This document shows, piece by piece, positions 9,366-22,070 of a stretch of 64,000 bases of DNA. Numbering within the stretch: the first letter of the stretch is position 1; each line of letters opens with the position of its first letter. The notes under the pieces are model-generated. The model was not told where the DNA came from. It did no database searches and worked only from the letters and a program-made list of their open reading frames with translations. The stretch spans positions 3,011,658 through 3,075,657 of the forward strand of contig NC_092192.1 of assembly GCF_043641665.1 (NCBI RefSeq), read 5' to 3'. Made by a program: the position numbers and the translations under genes. This DNA comes from Enoplosus armatus. Its lineage: Eukaryota > Chordata > Actinopteri > Centrarchiformes > Enoplosidae.

Positions 9366-11149
9366 AGATGGATAGAAAGAGAAAGATGGAGGAATTCTTT
9401 GAACTGTCTGGATAGGTAAGGAGCATAGACAGGAAGGGAAGATTTGCTGAACAGAGCTTGATGAAAGGGATGTAAGGATAAACAGTGTGAAAGGAGTCAA
9501 TGATCTCGACAGGAGACTCAACTCCTCCGAGCTGATCATTGAGGCAGACCATGAAGGCATCAAACCCCGGAGGAAAACATTGGGGGCAAGGAATGAAATA
9601 AGTTATTAACTAATCCAGAAGACAATCTAAAGAAATAAGACAGTTGAGTGTCATTTCAACCAGTTTGCTTCAGGCTGAGTTGGTTTAATTCCCGGTTTCC
9701 AGAAGATGGCGAGTACGTTTGAATTTGAGGAGCAGCTTTGGACGTTGGTGAGCTTCTTCCCCATCAGGGGGCTGTTGGATTGGGTTACTGGAGCAACTGG
9801 TGGACACTCTAAGTGTCTTCCTGCTTTATGCAAACCAGTCACCAAGCTGTGTCTTTCCAGGAAGCCTGAGGTGAGGTATTAATCAACATAAACCCAGGTC
9901 TCCTTTGAGAAACCAAACTCCACTCTGGACTGTCCCTGAACAACTGAGACCTAGAAGAGTGCTAGAAACTAAAAGTTTGTCTAGTCTAAGAGTCTTTCAA
10001 GATGTCAGAACTGCTGTAATGTTCACACTACAAGGTTTTTTGTCACGTTGCCTTGGGGGTTTCACAACCTACACAAATGATCTCAGATGAAGTTTATTGA
10101 TTACAAGATTATTGCAGTTGGAGAGTACTGTGACTGGAGTGCATGATGCCGAATTTCCAGCTCAGAGCCAGTCAATCAGTCCATCCATTGTGTCCACATA
10201 ACACAGGGAACTCTAGTACTGATCTTTGCCTTCTTTGAAGAAATGTTATATTGTTTTGGAGTGTTTGCTGCCTCCCTCCTTCCCCGACCCCTTTTCTTGA
10301 CAATCGTATTGGGTACTGCTGAGACTGTCTCAGACAGATCGTCAAGATACTCCAACAACAAGCGCAACCTGTTTTCGGCTACGATAAAATCTAACATGCT
10401 TCATGTTTAATGTCGTAGCATCTGGGACAGTTCACGACAAGGTCAAGATGTCAGAGAGGTGAAGTTTTTGAGTTTATATCACATAAATGGAAAGGACAGC
10501 CCTTCGAGTTTGAATTCCAAGTGGGAAATTCAGGCAAGATTTTTTCAACCCTGAGCTGTCGAAGATCTGCCTGATTCATTTCATCAAGGCAGCAGACACT
10601 GTAAACACTAGTCCTTTTTAACATATTTATTACCCCAATATACATTTGCTGCAAGTGATCTAGCAGATCCTACTTATACAAAGTGGTCATCTAATATAAG
10701 CTGGAGATCAAGTTTCTGTGGTTTTTCACAGCTCAAGACCAAAGCCACTGGGAATCCCTGAAATCTGGCTGTGAACTGAACGCAGCATTTTGTCCTGTTG
10801 TCTTTGCGCTGATAAATGGAGGGACTTGCTGGAAATTTAAAAAAACAAATGAATCAAATGGTAGTGGAGCAATCTAGTTTAATTTAAGAACAAGATATCT
10901 GAGTCAACTGGATGTTTTCTCACTGGCTATCACACTGTTTGTCTCTCTAATAATAAGATATTGACTGGATGCTATACTAAATGCCTTGTTTCTTCAGGAA
11001 CTAGACTGACTTGCTGTGCAGGAATTCCTATTGACTGGGTGAAGATGTTTTTGTTTTTACAGTTTGAGTGGCCGGCATCACAATGACTGAAAGTGTACAA
11101 TGACCCTCTCAAACATAAAGATCCCAGAATTCCTGTTCACTCGAATAAA
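9366..11149 (+). other. Probable 3' UTR of the RhoGAP gene with poly(A) signal AATAAA at 11144-11149
   Basis: After the TGA at 9365 no further coding match is seen. The first good AATAAA on + before the antisense gene's tail is at 11144-11149, giving a 3' UTR of about 1.8 kb. The region has no long repeat. An earlier unrecognised signal is possible. Confidence 0.45.
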
Positions 11150-11629
11150 CTTTAACTCCTCTTTCCACGGATCATTTAATCAGTGAATCTTTTCAGTGTA
11201 TTTGTTTTGTTTTGAACATGCATGTGTCCAGTGGGGCTGGTTGACTATATTATTACATTTTAGCTGGATTACTCATGATGAAAAATATAATATGACTGAT
11301 TTCAGTCCAAATTCTATTAAATGTGACTTCTCAGGATTTAGGACCGACAGGAAGCTCCTCTCTGACTGATGAAGGAGGAGCAACAAGCCAATATCAGCCA
11401 ATCAGATGCCATCATTGTAGAAACAGTTCTTAAGGTCTTAAACCTAAGACGAGAAGTGTGTTTACTGGATGGGGAACTGAGGCCCTCTAGAGGTTGAAAT
11501 AAATGACTACAGATCCACAGAGAATATTTATACAGCAATAAACAGCAGAGATGCAATGCAGAATCTGTTGTTTTTTCATACCAAATATAATGAAGCACTC
11601 AATCTTGTTTTTCTGATGAGAATGTAACA
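11150..11629. other. Gap between two convergent 3' ends
   Basis: About 480 bp lie between the candidate poly(A) signals of the RhoGAP gene (+) and KIAA1191 (-). I see no repeat, ORF or RNA gene in it. Transcripts could overlap tail to tail if either signal is read through. Confidence 0.4.
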
Positions 11630-14238
11630 TTTATTCTCAAATTCCAAAGTGTTTTGGCAAAGAAAAATAAACTGTACAGAGACTATAAATCACGGAAAAT
11701 ATCTGTTAACCATCAACTGGAAAAACGTTGAACAGATGAACAGAGACACACTGTAATTCAGTCTGTACTATAGAGTCACACTACCAGACAGAGGAGATTC
11801 AGGTGTGGTACTTCAGTCAGGGAGAGATTTAAAGGGAACAGCGTCACACTTTTAAACACGGAGCACTTGTGAACACAGTAACCCATGAAACATAACAAAC
11901 TTTAACAGAGCAGAAACAGTCATATTCATTTAATACGTACAGCTGCTGACAACAGAGTGTGTTTTCTTCCGTGTCCAGCTTTAGGATCGTTCACGCAGGT
12001 TAAAAAGTACAAATGACAGGTGTGTTGATAGGTGACAAATGACTTGGATTTGAAATTTTCACCCCCTAAAACAGAAAAGCTCTTCCTAATTTTGCATGAA
12101 ATCTATTACTGGAAAACAGTGTTTCCACTAAATAATAAAAGTGCAATAATAACAACAACAATCAGCCAGGTGCTACAATTCATTTAACAGTTAAACTACA
12201 CACATCATCTTGCAGAAACCTTGTATAAAATGCCATTTATTAGCAGTAAGTCAGCACTGTAGAAATGTTTGACACCTCTGTAGCGAGACAAACCACTGAA
12301 AACCTGCAGCAGTTTCTAAAATAAAACCCATGCATTTCAGTCATTTTTCTGTTATTGTGAGGCGACATGTTTTCTCAGGGGTGCACAATGTTTCTTTGCA
12401 CGGCTGCATTCATCTTTAAATGTCAAAAGCTAAAGTGTGTCTGAGAAAAGCTTTTTCTTTTTCTGAGTGACACAAGGTTTCTGCGGGATGTGGCCGGTGT
12501 GCACAGCAGCAGTCTCTTCAGTCAACAGTTATGCACCAAAACTCATCAGAAACAGGATTCATTCATATTTGATAAAAAAAAAAAAAACAGAGGATCAGAC
12601 ACTGAAAACTAAAAGAGGCTTTAGAGACTCTTCTTCTTTTCGGTTCTTTAAATTCTTCTGTTTTGATTGAATCCAATAATCTGAAAACCTTGAAACTGTG
12701 TGTGAGTCTTGGTCACATGTAGCTCTGATTTTTACACACACCAGGTAAAGGAACAAAATATGTTGCTACAGTAGTAGATAAAAAAAATCTTAATCTATAC
12801 ATTAAAACATCTCAAAAAAAGTGTAACGCAAAACAAATAAGTGGAACGTTTCAGTGAGCAGGAGCCTGCCAAATTTTCCTGAGACAACATTTTTACAATT
12901 TTGTTTTGTTCTGTTGGTTTGATTCATATTAAACTACACTTAAGGAATTTGTTAGACTTATTTTTCCCAACCTGCTTCATGAAATGTCCCTTGAAGAAGA
13001 CAAGAGACAGACAGGATGTAAAGACTTATCAACACAGAAACAGAGGAAGTTTTCACGCATTCATTTGCATCCTGGAGGGCGAATAATAGAGCTAGTCTCC
13101 CTGGTGGGAAGAGTGGGGGATAAAGTGCATTTACAGGGGATCATCATCATCTTCACCCTCAGCTGGACAAAGTTCTCAAGTCAGAGGCCCTCCAGGTTAT
13201 CAGCGGTTGATTCATGCTGCAGCTAGATGTAACAGTTAAAGGGTGACGGATAAGAGAGCATGATTTTACAGCCAAGCAACACAGTAAATGCCTCAAAGCA
13301 GTGGCGATGGGAAATGTCAAATTTTTTTCTTTATCCAAAAGTGTTTCAATGGTGAAGATGGTGGACAGTACAGTGGTTATCTGAATGCTGGAGCTGCTGT
13401 TCAAAAGGTCCCATGAAATGGCTTTTAGGTTGGTTCAAAAGGTTTCACATGAAAAAGACTCCTCCAAAACTGAGTGTTACTGAGGAGGATCATTCAAACC
13501 TGTGCATATGCTGCTACAGTTAGTTTAAAGTAGAGCTTGGGTCTTATTTTTGTGGTTTTGGCCGTCAAAGTAATTTGACATCTGGGAAAACGCTGACAGA
13601 GATACAATAAAAGTCGGGTGGGACAAGAACAAACGATCGGTCAGATGATCATCCAGGTTGTCAACAAGCCGACAGTTTAGCCAGATTCCCACTTTATTTG
13701 CCGGAAAAACTGAGAGTTAGCACGCCTGAAATGTCAGTAATAATCCCTTATTTGGCAAGAAAACCATCAGTGCACAACTACAGTAATTACGGTAGGTCAA
13801 AGTTTTTAATTAAACTGTGACGGATGTTTACCCTGGGGGTTTGTTTACAACCCCGTCGGACTTCTTTTTAGCAATGCTGGCGCGATCACAGATGTCAGTG
13901 ATTTCCTTGTTGAGTACAGTGTTATCATTACGAACAGGAATAATGTACACGAACTACAAAAATGAGACCAAGTTGTAATAAAACAGATTTCTCCTTTAGG
14001 GACAAAAGCCAACCTGCAGGACTCTTAATCCAAAATCTTTGCTCCCATTACTGGATGGAAGTTTCATCCCGGGTGCAAGATCTTAACATAAGAAAGTTTG
14101 ACATTTGAAAGCAATGAAACATGTTTAAAGTAACGATAGATTGTGTAACAGTATGTGCAGACAAGATGACAACAGAGAGGTTGTCATTTCATGAGACCTT
14201 CATCGTCTGAGTGACGCGCAGCTTTGACAGACGTCCTC
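11630..14238 (-). other. Probable long 3' UTR of KIAA1191, poly(A) signal at 11635-11630
   Basis: No coding match is seen between the TAA at 14239 and the RhoGAP tail. The farthest good AATAAA on - is at 11635-11630; another hexamer lies near 12236. Length would be about 2.6 kb at most. The region is free of long microsatellites, unlike the rest of the window, which fits transcribed UTR. Confidence 0.45.
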
Positions 14239-17200
14239 TTAGAAGCCAGAGGGCGTCAGGACGTTCATGTCTCTGGGTTTGAGCTTGTGTGGTCGCGCTC
14301 CCTGCCGTCGACCCTCCACCGTGGGAATCTCCATTTTGGGAGGGGCCACCGCCTGAGCGGCGGGGCTGTCAGCCAACCTCGTGGACTGTGACTTCATTAA
14401 CTCCATGGGGGTGGGCTTGTGGGCCCCGCGGTACGCCTGCAGAGCAAAGCCTGCTGGGAAAAGAGAAAAGAAAAGAATTCCTCATATTTTGGCAAAGAAA
14501 TTACATAAAGCTCAAAGGATTAAATAACAAAGACAGCTTGCAAGCTGTTTATTGACATAAGATTTCTGACTGCATCTCTGATGTTTTCACCTCCACCATG
14601 GATGATTTGTTTACAGCTCGTTACTGCAGTCTGTAGACTACCTCAGTAACTCTCTATGATTTAACATTCATCCAGCTTTATCAAACACTTTTACTATTTA
14701 CACAAATCTACTTACTTCATTCCAACTCTTAAGAATTTGTTTGCAGGTGTATTCAGTGTATTTAAGTAAGCGATATGGATGGTGTGTCTGTGTGGGTGCT
14801 GTTGGAGGCTGGTGCTCCTGAATGCGGTCTTGCTCATCGCGCATTATCGGATGGTTCAACGCGCTGACAAAAGTTCAATGTTCTGACAGTTTAACATGAA
14901 GTGTGCACAGTGACCCAGTCAGCACTGAGGACACCTGCGGTTACTTCATCACCATGTTTATCATAACGGAGGACGAACACAGTGAAAGTGAGCGTTTGGT
15001 TGTTTGTGTGTCAAATGTAGGTATAACTCGATACAGAGATAACGAGATGAGACCACAGTCAGATTACAGTTGGAAACATTGTGTATATGAATGTAATTGG
15101 TGCAAAGAAATGTTCATAAATGTTTTAAAAATTGCTATCAAAAATCAGATTGAATTCATTAAAATGTGTCCATTTTACAAATGGACACATTTTAATGAAT
15201 TCAATCACACACATTTTCCTTGCCCTGATTTGTTCTTATTCTTTAACAATTCCTTGCTCGTCTTAGATTGAAATATGTATTCAAATGCTTTTTATTGTCT
15301 TTTTGAAACTTTGAACCCTAGTTTATATAAAGTTTTACTTGCTTACTCTTTCTGCTATTTTTTTCAGTTGAGACAGCAACATTTCTCAACAGTTTTTCTG
15401 AATATACTTAAAGGTTAAGTCAATATTCATACAGTACTTTGGTAATGTTGTATCTGGCCTTTGAATTTGAAAAGACAACTAAGAAAATCCTTTAAATCTT
15501 ATTTTAGCTGCCTGACTTGAGGCAGAATTGAACCAACACATTCATGTTTAGTTTGAGGGCAGCAGTGTCTCTTATACTAATGCCTGTTCAAATAAACTCT
15601 TTTTACATTGATTCACAAACCTTAAAACCAATGTTTACGTCTCTGTGCATTCTACTTCGAATAAGGCATTCCTGCTAATGATGAACATTAAAGTGGATTA
15701 TCGGTGAAGAGCACCACGAGGGAAGTTAGTCTGACTTTACTGCAGCAGCCTCATTACAAATGTCTATCCAATTAAACACATTCATGTGAATCAAATGATA
15801 TCAGGTAGTTATGTGGTCTGTTGAACAGTCCATAAACCTTTTTTCAGCTGAGAGATGAACAACTTCTCAAGTTACACATTGCCGTTTTCCATAAACTGAG
15901 AAAAGTCTAAACTCCACGCAAACCATTACTTTCCTCCAGTCACCTACCCAAAGTCATCCTGGAAAAAAGATTTTGATAGTTTCCAAACAGACTGAATCGT
16001 CCCACATGTGAAAATCTAAATGTTGTTTCTCAGCAGCTGTCAATGATATAAATCTCAACTTGTCCTATCTGACTTTTATAATCACTGGGATGCAGAAAAA
16101 CTTTGCTTCACTATCAAAAAGAGCCAATAAGTGAACAGACTCACAGGGCTGCCAGCTCAAACCTCTGGTCCGTGTTTACCGTCAGTCTGAAGGTCATTTG
16201 TTCGCCCATTAACCCAAATCCTGGACTTTATAAAACTAAACCACCTTTCACCAACTTTCTGTTTCTGCCTGAACAAACAGAAGCAGTGAAGGGATTTCTT
16301 TGGCCTGTTATCGGCTCTTTGTTGTTTGTTTAGTTAAAAAGATGCTTTGGAAATTTGGAAACCACTAATCAAAATCCTTGAACTTCTACAGATCTACAGC
16401 GTGGCTCTTTTAGGCGTGAGACGCAGGGGACCCTTCTGTGGCTTTGTTGACACACAACAAACCAACGCTCAAGCACTTTGTCAACATTTAGTGTTTCACA
16501 ACGAGGCGATACTGTTCACCTGCAGTAGGGTCTGATCCCAGGTCAGAGGTCGACTTGTGGACGGCGGGCCGCGGCCCAAACACACCCCACCGTTCGACCA
16601 CACCTCCTCCTCCTCCTGCCGCTGCCGTGTCTCCCATGTCCACACTGCTGTTGGAGCTAATGCTGACCTCTGAACTTGTACTGCTGAACCAGGACCTGCA
16701 CAAAACACACAAACGTGTGTAAACTTGACCAGGTTATAGATTTTCAGGATGGACAGACTCTTAAACAGGATTTAGACCACAGGACAGTGAATACTCAGTG
16801 TGCATGTGTGTGTGTTTGTACCTGCGTTGTTGTTTTGGGGAGCTGTGTGGTGTGTTGGATGGAGTGGACTGGGCGGAGGAGTTGTGCCACTCTTCTCTGG
16901 CCTCCATGCTCTGGATCTGCAGTTTCTGAACAGCAACAACAAAGCAGGCTTCAGTCTAAAGTAAAATCTTACACGTGTGTTAGATTTAACACCTTTTTCA
17001 AAAAGGGGACGTTCACAGGTTTAGAGGCTTAGATGCTCGAGGCTACATTAGCCGTTACTAGCGTAACAGACACGACTCTCTGACTGAACTGTTGGCAGTT
17101 CAGTTGAATTGTGGGTAATTGCCAGGTTTTGACAACGAAGAAGAATGCGTGGGATAAAAAAAGACGATATCTCTGGTTTTGCTGTCTCCATTTTGGTTTT

Positions 17201-18196
17201 TACTTCATTGTGAGAGTATTGATGATTAATTCACATGTCATTTGAAAAACCATATCAATCAGTGAAACAATAGACAATCACAACAAGTGATGCCACACAT
17301 AGCAACAGCTACATAGCAACAGCTACATAGTAACGATAATAACAACAATGGCAGATCACTCAGTTGGGTGTAAAATGAAAACATGTTCTAATAAATGGAT
17401 CCTTCTGTCTGAACGCCCGCTAATAAACATATGTGGTCTGTGTGTTAAAGTATCTTACCTGGAGGGATTCGGGGATGCGGTGGTGGTGTCTTGTCTCCTC
17501 AGCAGTGAGGCCTTTGTGGGGAGTGTAGCTGGTGTCAGTGAGCCCCGCTCTCTGCTCAAACTTGTACATACTGTCCTGAGTCTGCTCTGAGAGGGACACA
17601 CACAATAGTTTAAAGTGACAATTTATCTTTAAAATACCAAACATTCAAAGCCTTAGAAGGTTGTGGGCATCCTGAATCCCGGTGATTCTGGTGGAGAGAA
17701 GTTTTCATGTAAATAAAAAAGGTACCAAATATCCACAGAATCTAAAAAAGATTCAAAATAAGTAAATAAAGTGTTTCATCTCACAGAACTCTATTTGGCT
17801 CAAAAGTAGAACATCTATGGATGTTTTTATTCTGAACTTGTCACCATTCATGTTTGAACAATAGACTGTGTGTAGAGTATTACTGTAACATTAGCAAGGC
17901 AGATAAAAATGAATATGAATTCATAACTTCATAGTTAACCAGCTTGATTTGACTTGAACTACAACATTTTTTTCTCTGAACTGAACACAGAAATTATTCA
18001 TTTCTCAGCTTTGGAACTATAAATATAGAATATCATTAACAGACTGTAACATACTGGTGATGAGAGAATTCATGATGACAGAGGAGGCCTTCGCTTTCAC
18101 TACACTTGGTGACCTGGAGGGGGCGCAACCTGGCCCTGTGGACTGACTCACTGCACCACTGTCATCCTCCTGGTGGAAAAAACACACACACACCAA

Positions 18197-18233
<37 letters not shown>

Positions 18234-19784
18234 TACACACTGTATCACACTCCTCCTCTTCACGAGAGCAGCTGTGTGTGTGTGTGTGTGTGTTGTGGAG
18301 GCCCTCACCTCAGCCAGGTGTGTGAACTTCCTGTCTGGTATGATGGGTCGTCTCCACAGGTTGTTGATGCTGATGTCATGGGGGGGCGTGGACATGGGGG
18401 CCTCCAGGTTGTCGTCGTAGCTGAGGGCCCGTCGGGTCATCCCGATGGGAAGCTTCATTCCCATCCCGGAGCCCTCTATGGCTGCGGACACAAACAACAG
18501 CGTTTCACTCCGAGCTGCACAGTAGTAATGACGGCTTTTTAAAGCTGTTTTCATTCATTCATTAAACTATTTGTGGAAATATTTTCATGGCTAAGGTTGT
18601 CGATATTCCATATTTTTCTTATTGTCAAAAAATTCCATGAAAAGACCAAAACCAACAATGAAACAAAGACATTTTACATCTTCAATAGGAACATATGTTC
18701 TTGGGGTTGAGTGTCAGAAAAGATAGTGAAGTCATTAAGTATTCAGAGAGGCACTAACACATTTTGTTTTGGTCTTCTAATGAAATCTGTTGACAAGAAG
18801 AAAAATCTTCTCCTTTAACATGTCTGGAGTAAATGAAAATAAATGCCTAGTTTGGAACATGCTGCATTAGTAGAGTTATAAATGTTTTAATGCATATTGG
18901 TTTGCTGTTGTGAAATGCCTGCTACTGCTGCCGTGGGACTTTAAAGAGCCAGTAGTAACAGATATTAATAGATACTGCGAAACAATGTGTGATTCAGTGT
19001 GACTCACAGTATGAATGTGTGATCGTGTGGGATTCTAATCCACTCAGACTGGTCGGGTGTGAGAGACAAAACAATCAGTGTAATCCCCTGTTATGTGTGA
19101 CGCAACATGCTAGTCAGTATTTTCTCTGTCTGGTTCAAGTTCAAACTCACAGAAAACATATTGAAGGTTTAGTGAAAAGATGCGCTGGTGAGGCAAAAAC
19201 CAATTGAAATCAATGTCTCAGAAAGATGAAGAAAACTGAGGCGGTGCTTGATTTTGAATATTGAGCCATCAGATTGTACACTCCAGGGCCAAAAGTATGT
19301 GGACACCCAAATATCATATCCATATGTGATTTCTGAACATGTAAATTCCAAATCTATGGACATTAATCTGCTGCTAAAACAGCATCCACTCTTCTGGTTT
19401 CAGGCTTTCCACCAGATTTTGGAGCCTGGCTGCAGGGATTTCCTCCCACAACAGCATTAGTGTGGTCCAACTGATGGTGGGTGATGGGGTCTGGCTCGCA
19501 GTCGGCGTTCCAGTTCATCCCAAAGTTGTTGGATGCCGTTGGGTGGGAAAACCACGTCTTTAAAAAGGAGCTGGCTTTGGGCAAGGGGGCGTTGTCTGTG
19601 TGACTGTTGCCACAAAGTTAAGAGCGCACTATTGTCTAAAATATTGTTATATTCTGTGACATTAGGATTTCCCTTCATTGCAACTAACTGGCCTAGTCCA
19701 AACCATGAAAAAGAGCCCCACGACAAAACGTTATGACTTCTGCTGCAAGAAATACTCACCTGGTAAGTCCCTTGACCCAGACAT
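14239..19784 (-). CDS. kiaa1191: p33MONOX / KIAA1191 orthologue, putative monooxygenase; seven coding exons
   Basis: Coding exons on -, in transcript order: 19784-19760, 18481-18309, 18169-18055, 17586-17459, 16925-16822, 16695-16520, 14450-14239. They total 933 nt, 310 residues plus TAA; human p33MONOX has about 305. Every intron is GT-AG and every phase joins. The start MSGSRDLP joins AIEGSGMGMKLPIGMTRRALSYDD, aligning with the human N-terminus (LPIGIYRRAVSYDD). Other diagnostic blocks are KPVIP-like RRPIIPDRKFTHLAE, VVKAKASSVIMNSLITK, YTPHKGLTAEETR, QSTPSNTPHSSPKQ, QAYRGAHKPTPMELM and the end LKPRDMNVLTPSGF. The monooxygenase name is a prediction from the mammalian protein; I see no convincing FAD/NADP-binding motif, and reported neuronal roles rest on mammalian work. 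Identity is firm, biochemical function is not. Confidence 0.95.
14451..16519 (-). other. Last intron of KIAA1191, 2.07 kb
   Basis: The largest coding-region intron of the gene. It contains a 122-codon open stretch at 14903-15271 (+) with no recognisable domain, overlapping the perfect palindrome at 15148-15206. Confidence 0.7.
15148..15206. repeat. Perfect inverted repeat, 28-bp arms, 3-bp loop
   Basis: Left arm 15148-15175 and right arm 15179-15206 are exact reverse complements around TAC. The outer end of the left arm is GATTGAATTCATTAAAATG. It could be a young foldback element, a MITE core or an assembly foldback. Confidence 0.9.
17297..17337 (+). repeat. 14-bp tandem repeat, about three copies
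   Basis: Unit ACATAGCAACAGCT, the third copy diverged (ACATAGTAACGATA). In a KIAA1191 intron. Confidence 0.8.
18196..18235 (+). repeat. (ATC)n trinucleotide array in a 139-nt KIAA1191 intron
   Basis: About 12 units of CAT/ATC, reading (GAT)n in the transcript. Together with a CA tract it fills much of the short intron 18308-18170, only about 25 nt from the 3' splice site. Confidence 0.95.
19278..19600 (-). mobile_element. Tc1/mariner non-autonomous relic in a KIAA1191 intron
   Basis: On - it reads NGIQQLWDELERRLRARPHH, then frameshifted transposase C-terminal sequence. It ends at a terminal repeat whose + reading is GGCCAAAAGTATGTGGACAC (19287-19306). It is the same family as 1040-1370 and as the solo termini at 9033 and 37885. 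Confidence 0.75.
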
Positions 19785-19825
19785 GATTTCAGTAAGACAA
19801 TGAAGAAGATCAACCAGGACAGAAC
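19760..19825 (-). CDS. kiaa1191: KIAA1191 start-codon exon
   Basis: The acceptor is tttttccag/GTTCTG at 19826 and the donor CTTACCAG/GTGAG at 19759. The ATG at 19784 gives only 25 coding nt. A different frame of this exon is open through VLSWLIFFIVLLKSC, which looks like a membrane helix. I reject it because the MSGSRDLP frame joins exon 3 in phase and matches the human N-terminus. Confidence 0.85.
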
Positions 19826-19948
19826 CTGGAAAAAAAAGACAGAGAGGTTTCTGCTTTAATTAATCAATATACAGAAGTAATAGAACAAAAGACTCTAGAA
19901 CTCTAGAAGAGATAAAGACATAAAGACAGCTGGTGAACAGGCTACTAC

Positions 19949-20078
19949 CTTCCTGCTGCTTTGCTGTGATGTGGACTGGCTGGTGAAGCGGCAGCGGCAA
20001 CAGTTACATTGGTCTGTCTGAGACACACAAAACCCTCTGGCAATGCATTGTGGGTAAGCAGCGAGGCCAGGGAAGCAA
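19949..20078 (-). other. Possible 5' UTR exon 2 of KIAA1191
   Basis: A 130-nt block is bounded by tcctttttag and a GGAAG/GTAGTA donor. It contains a 14-codon upstream ORF (ATG in CCACAATGCATTG) that would be removed if the exon were skipped. Supported by splice signals only. Confidence 0.45.
20041..20057 (-). promoter_or_regulatory. ZNF143-type motif TTACCCACAATGCATTG
   Basis: On - this matches the YWCCCAYAATGCAYYG form of the ZNF143 site at every position. It sits inside the putative non-coding exon of KIAA1191, so it may mark a second, downstream promoter. Confidence 0.4.
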
Positions 20079-21813
20079 CTAAAAAGGAGACAGCAGAGGT
20101 CAAAGATCAACAGTGTGACATTCTCATCCAATTTACTTCACTGACTAACATGCTTTCACTCTTTTGACATTTTGTCTTTGAAACTTAATTTCTCACCAAC
20201 ACTTTTTATATTTAATCTAAATATAACATATGGTGACAATATTCTTAAAGAAAGTAAAATGTTTGGCAGATTTGTAGATAGCCTGTGAAACACATAATAG
20301 TTACATTTCCCCTTCATCTGTTAGAAGAAAATAACTTTTTACAAACTGCATGAGAATATTTTATTCTTTATCAACCTGTTTCAACACACAACGAAACAAT
20401 AAGATAACTTATATATGGTAAAAATGTTAAACTCATATACATCACTCATTTTGGAATATTTGCAAACTTTAACATTTCCACTAAAAAATATAAATCTGTG
20501 GTTTTAAACAATGCTTGCTCTCTTGTGGATTTGTAATGTAATGTAATGTATTGACTGGCAGGGTTAAAGATGGGTTCAACTAAATTTTTATAGGCTTAAA
20601 TAAACATATAGCCGGGGTGTTAAAGAGATAAAGAGAAAAAAAAGATATAAGTGGACATGTAAGACAAAGGGAGCTTGTCCTCTGTTCTAACCAACTGGTG
20701 ACTGCAGGATTATTCCAGTGGATGATGGCAGACAGGCTGGATTACATAACTCCTGCTGCAGCAGCAGCGGGGGCGCTGCATCACTGACACACCAGACGTT
20801 TACCTCAAAATAAAGGCTTATATTTTGTCTTGTGGGGATGATCGAGCAAGCCTAGCAGTTACACAGTAGACTTATTGCAATTAAATGATGTATGTAATTA
20901 GAAGCTACGTGCTTTTTCTGAATACGACTGTGTCAAGCAAATGAATCTTAGCTCGAACATTTTATATAATTTCACTTCAAAATTAAGGAATACAAGATTA
21001 CACACACCAGATCAGAAATACTTTCTGTGAAATACACATACGTGCATACATACACACAGACACCACCCTGAACGGTGGCAAATATGTGTGGATATATAGA
21101 GAGATGAGGTTAGTGTTTTGAAATAGATGGCAGATGATTTTTGGCTGCTTAGCATTGGTGAACTAAACGAGGTGCGACCTCCATATAACCAGCATGTTGT
21201 TTATCCAGTTAGAATTATTAATAGTTTAGTACAATCGCATCGCAAAAATAAAAATAATTTACAGTAGACAGATTTAACGAATTCTGGCAGTTTTACACAC
21301 GAGGCCGCAGCCACGTACTCGCAAAACTCCATTCATACATTCGGCATTTTAAGGTCTTGATGGTAACAGGTATATCACTGTGTGGTGCCTTGAATTTTCA
21401 GATGTTATCATGGTAAATTCAGCAAATATCTGAATCATCAAAGAACATTTATTTCCATGCAATTCGTTCGTTCATGTGCGTTTTGGGAAGGGAGGACACA
21501 CAGAGCAGACAGTCATAAAATAAACATTTTTACTAGAACAGGTACTGCTTGGTGTATTTGAACTCATTCCGAATTGAGGAATGGCTGATATATATTCGTA
21601 AAATGTCTTAAGCCGAGTGCATTTAGATACGTCGAAAGAGAAGCGCAGCGTCGTTCAATTATCAATTTTTTGAGTGTAGTTTGGTGGCAGCTAATAGGGT
21701 CTCCCCGCAAAAGCTAGCGGAACCAGTCGGCGCTGGAGGACAAGAAGATGCCGAACAGCTGGCGAATGACGACGTTTGAACAACAGTGTTGTCTCTGCCT
21801 TATTTTCTCTCAC
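20079..21813 (-). other. Putative first intron of KIAA1191
   Basis: AT-rich, with no exon-like block. A short (TGTAA)n stretch near 20534-20551 may be a retroposon tail. The boundaries depend on the two inferred non-coding exons. Confidence 0.4.
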
Positions 21814-22070
21814 CGGAAGTAATGGCGGCTTCAGAGCGACGACTGAAACATCGGTGACCCTCCAATGTCGACTGGACAGCGCAGAAAACAACGGAGTTGT
21901 TGACTAGCAGCCATTATTATGTCCGTTAATCAAAGGCGCTTCCTCGATGGAATCTGAAATTACGTTGCCTGTTCTCGCTGGACATCGCGAGAGTAGTGTT
22001 TAAACACGAACACACACGGACGTTATTATTTTAAATTACCACGTGTGTGAGCTCCAGTCTCCAAAATGGC
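21814..22070 (-). promoter_or_regulatory. KIAA1191 promoter and first non-coding exon
   Basis: This is a CpG-richer patch in an AT-rich surround. On - a candidate exon of roughly 21930-21814 ends at TTCCG/GTGAGA. Around its donor are an ETS-type ACCGGAAGT (+ 21812-21820) and a YY1-like AATGGCGGC, and TCGCGAGA is near 21986. These are usual for TATA-less housekeeping promoters. The exact start site cannot be read from sequence. Confidence 0.5.

Noticed and set aside
14903..15271. 122-codon ORF on + antisense to KIAA1191
   Set aside because: It has no recognisable domain, sits wholly in an intron and runs through the palindrome; codon content is AT-driven.
19457..19813. 118-codon ORF on - with a hydrophobic LIFFIVLLKSCLGQG segment, suggesting a small membrane protein
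   Set aside because: It reads through the KIAA1191 start exon in the wrong frame and into the Tc1 relic. The MSGSRDLP frame joins the next exon and matches the known N-terminus.
19895..20131. Cys-rich ORF on - (CFPGLAAYPQCIARGFC...) as a secreted peptide
   Set aside because: No initiation codon with a signal peptide belongs to the exon, and splice sites place it in the KIAA1191 leader.
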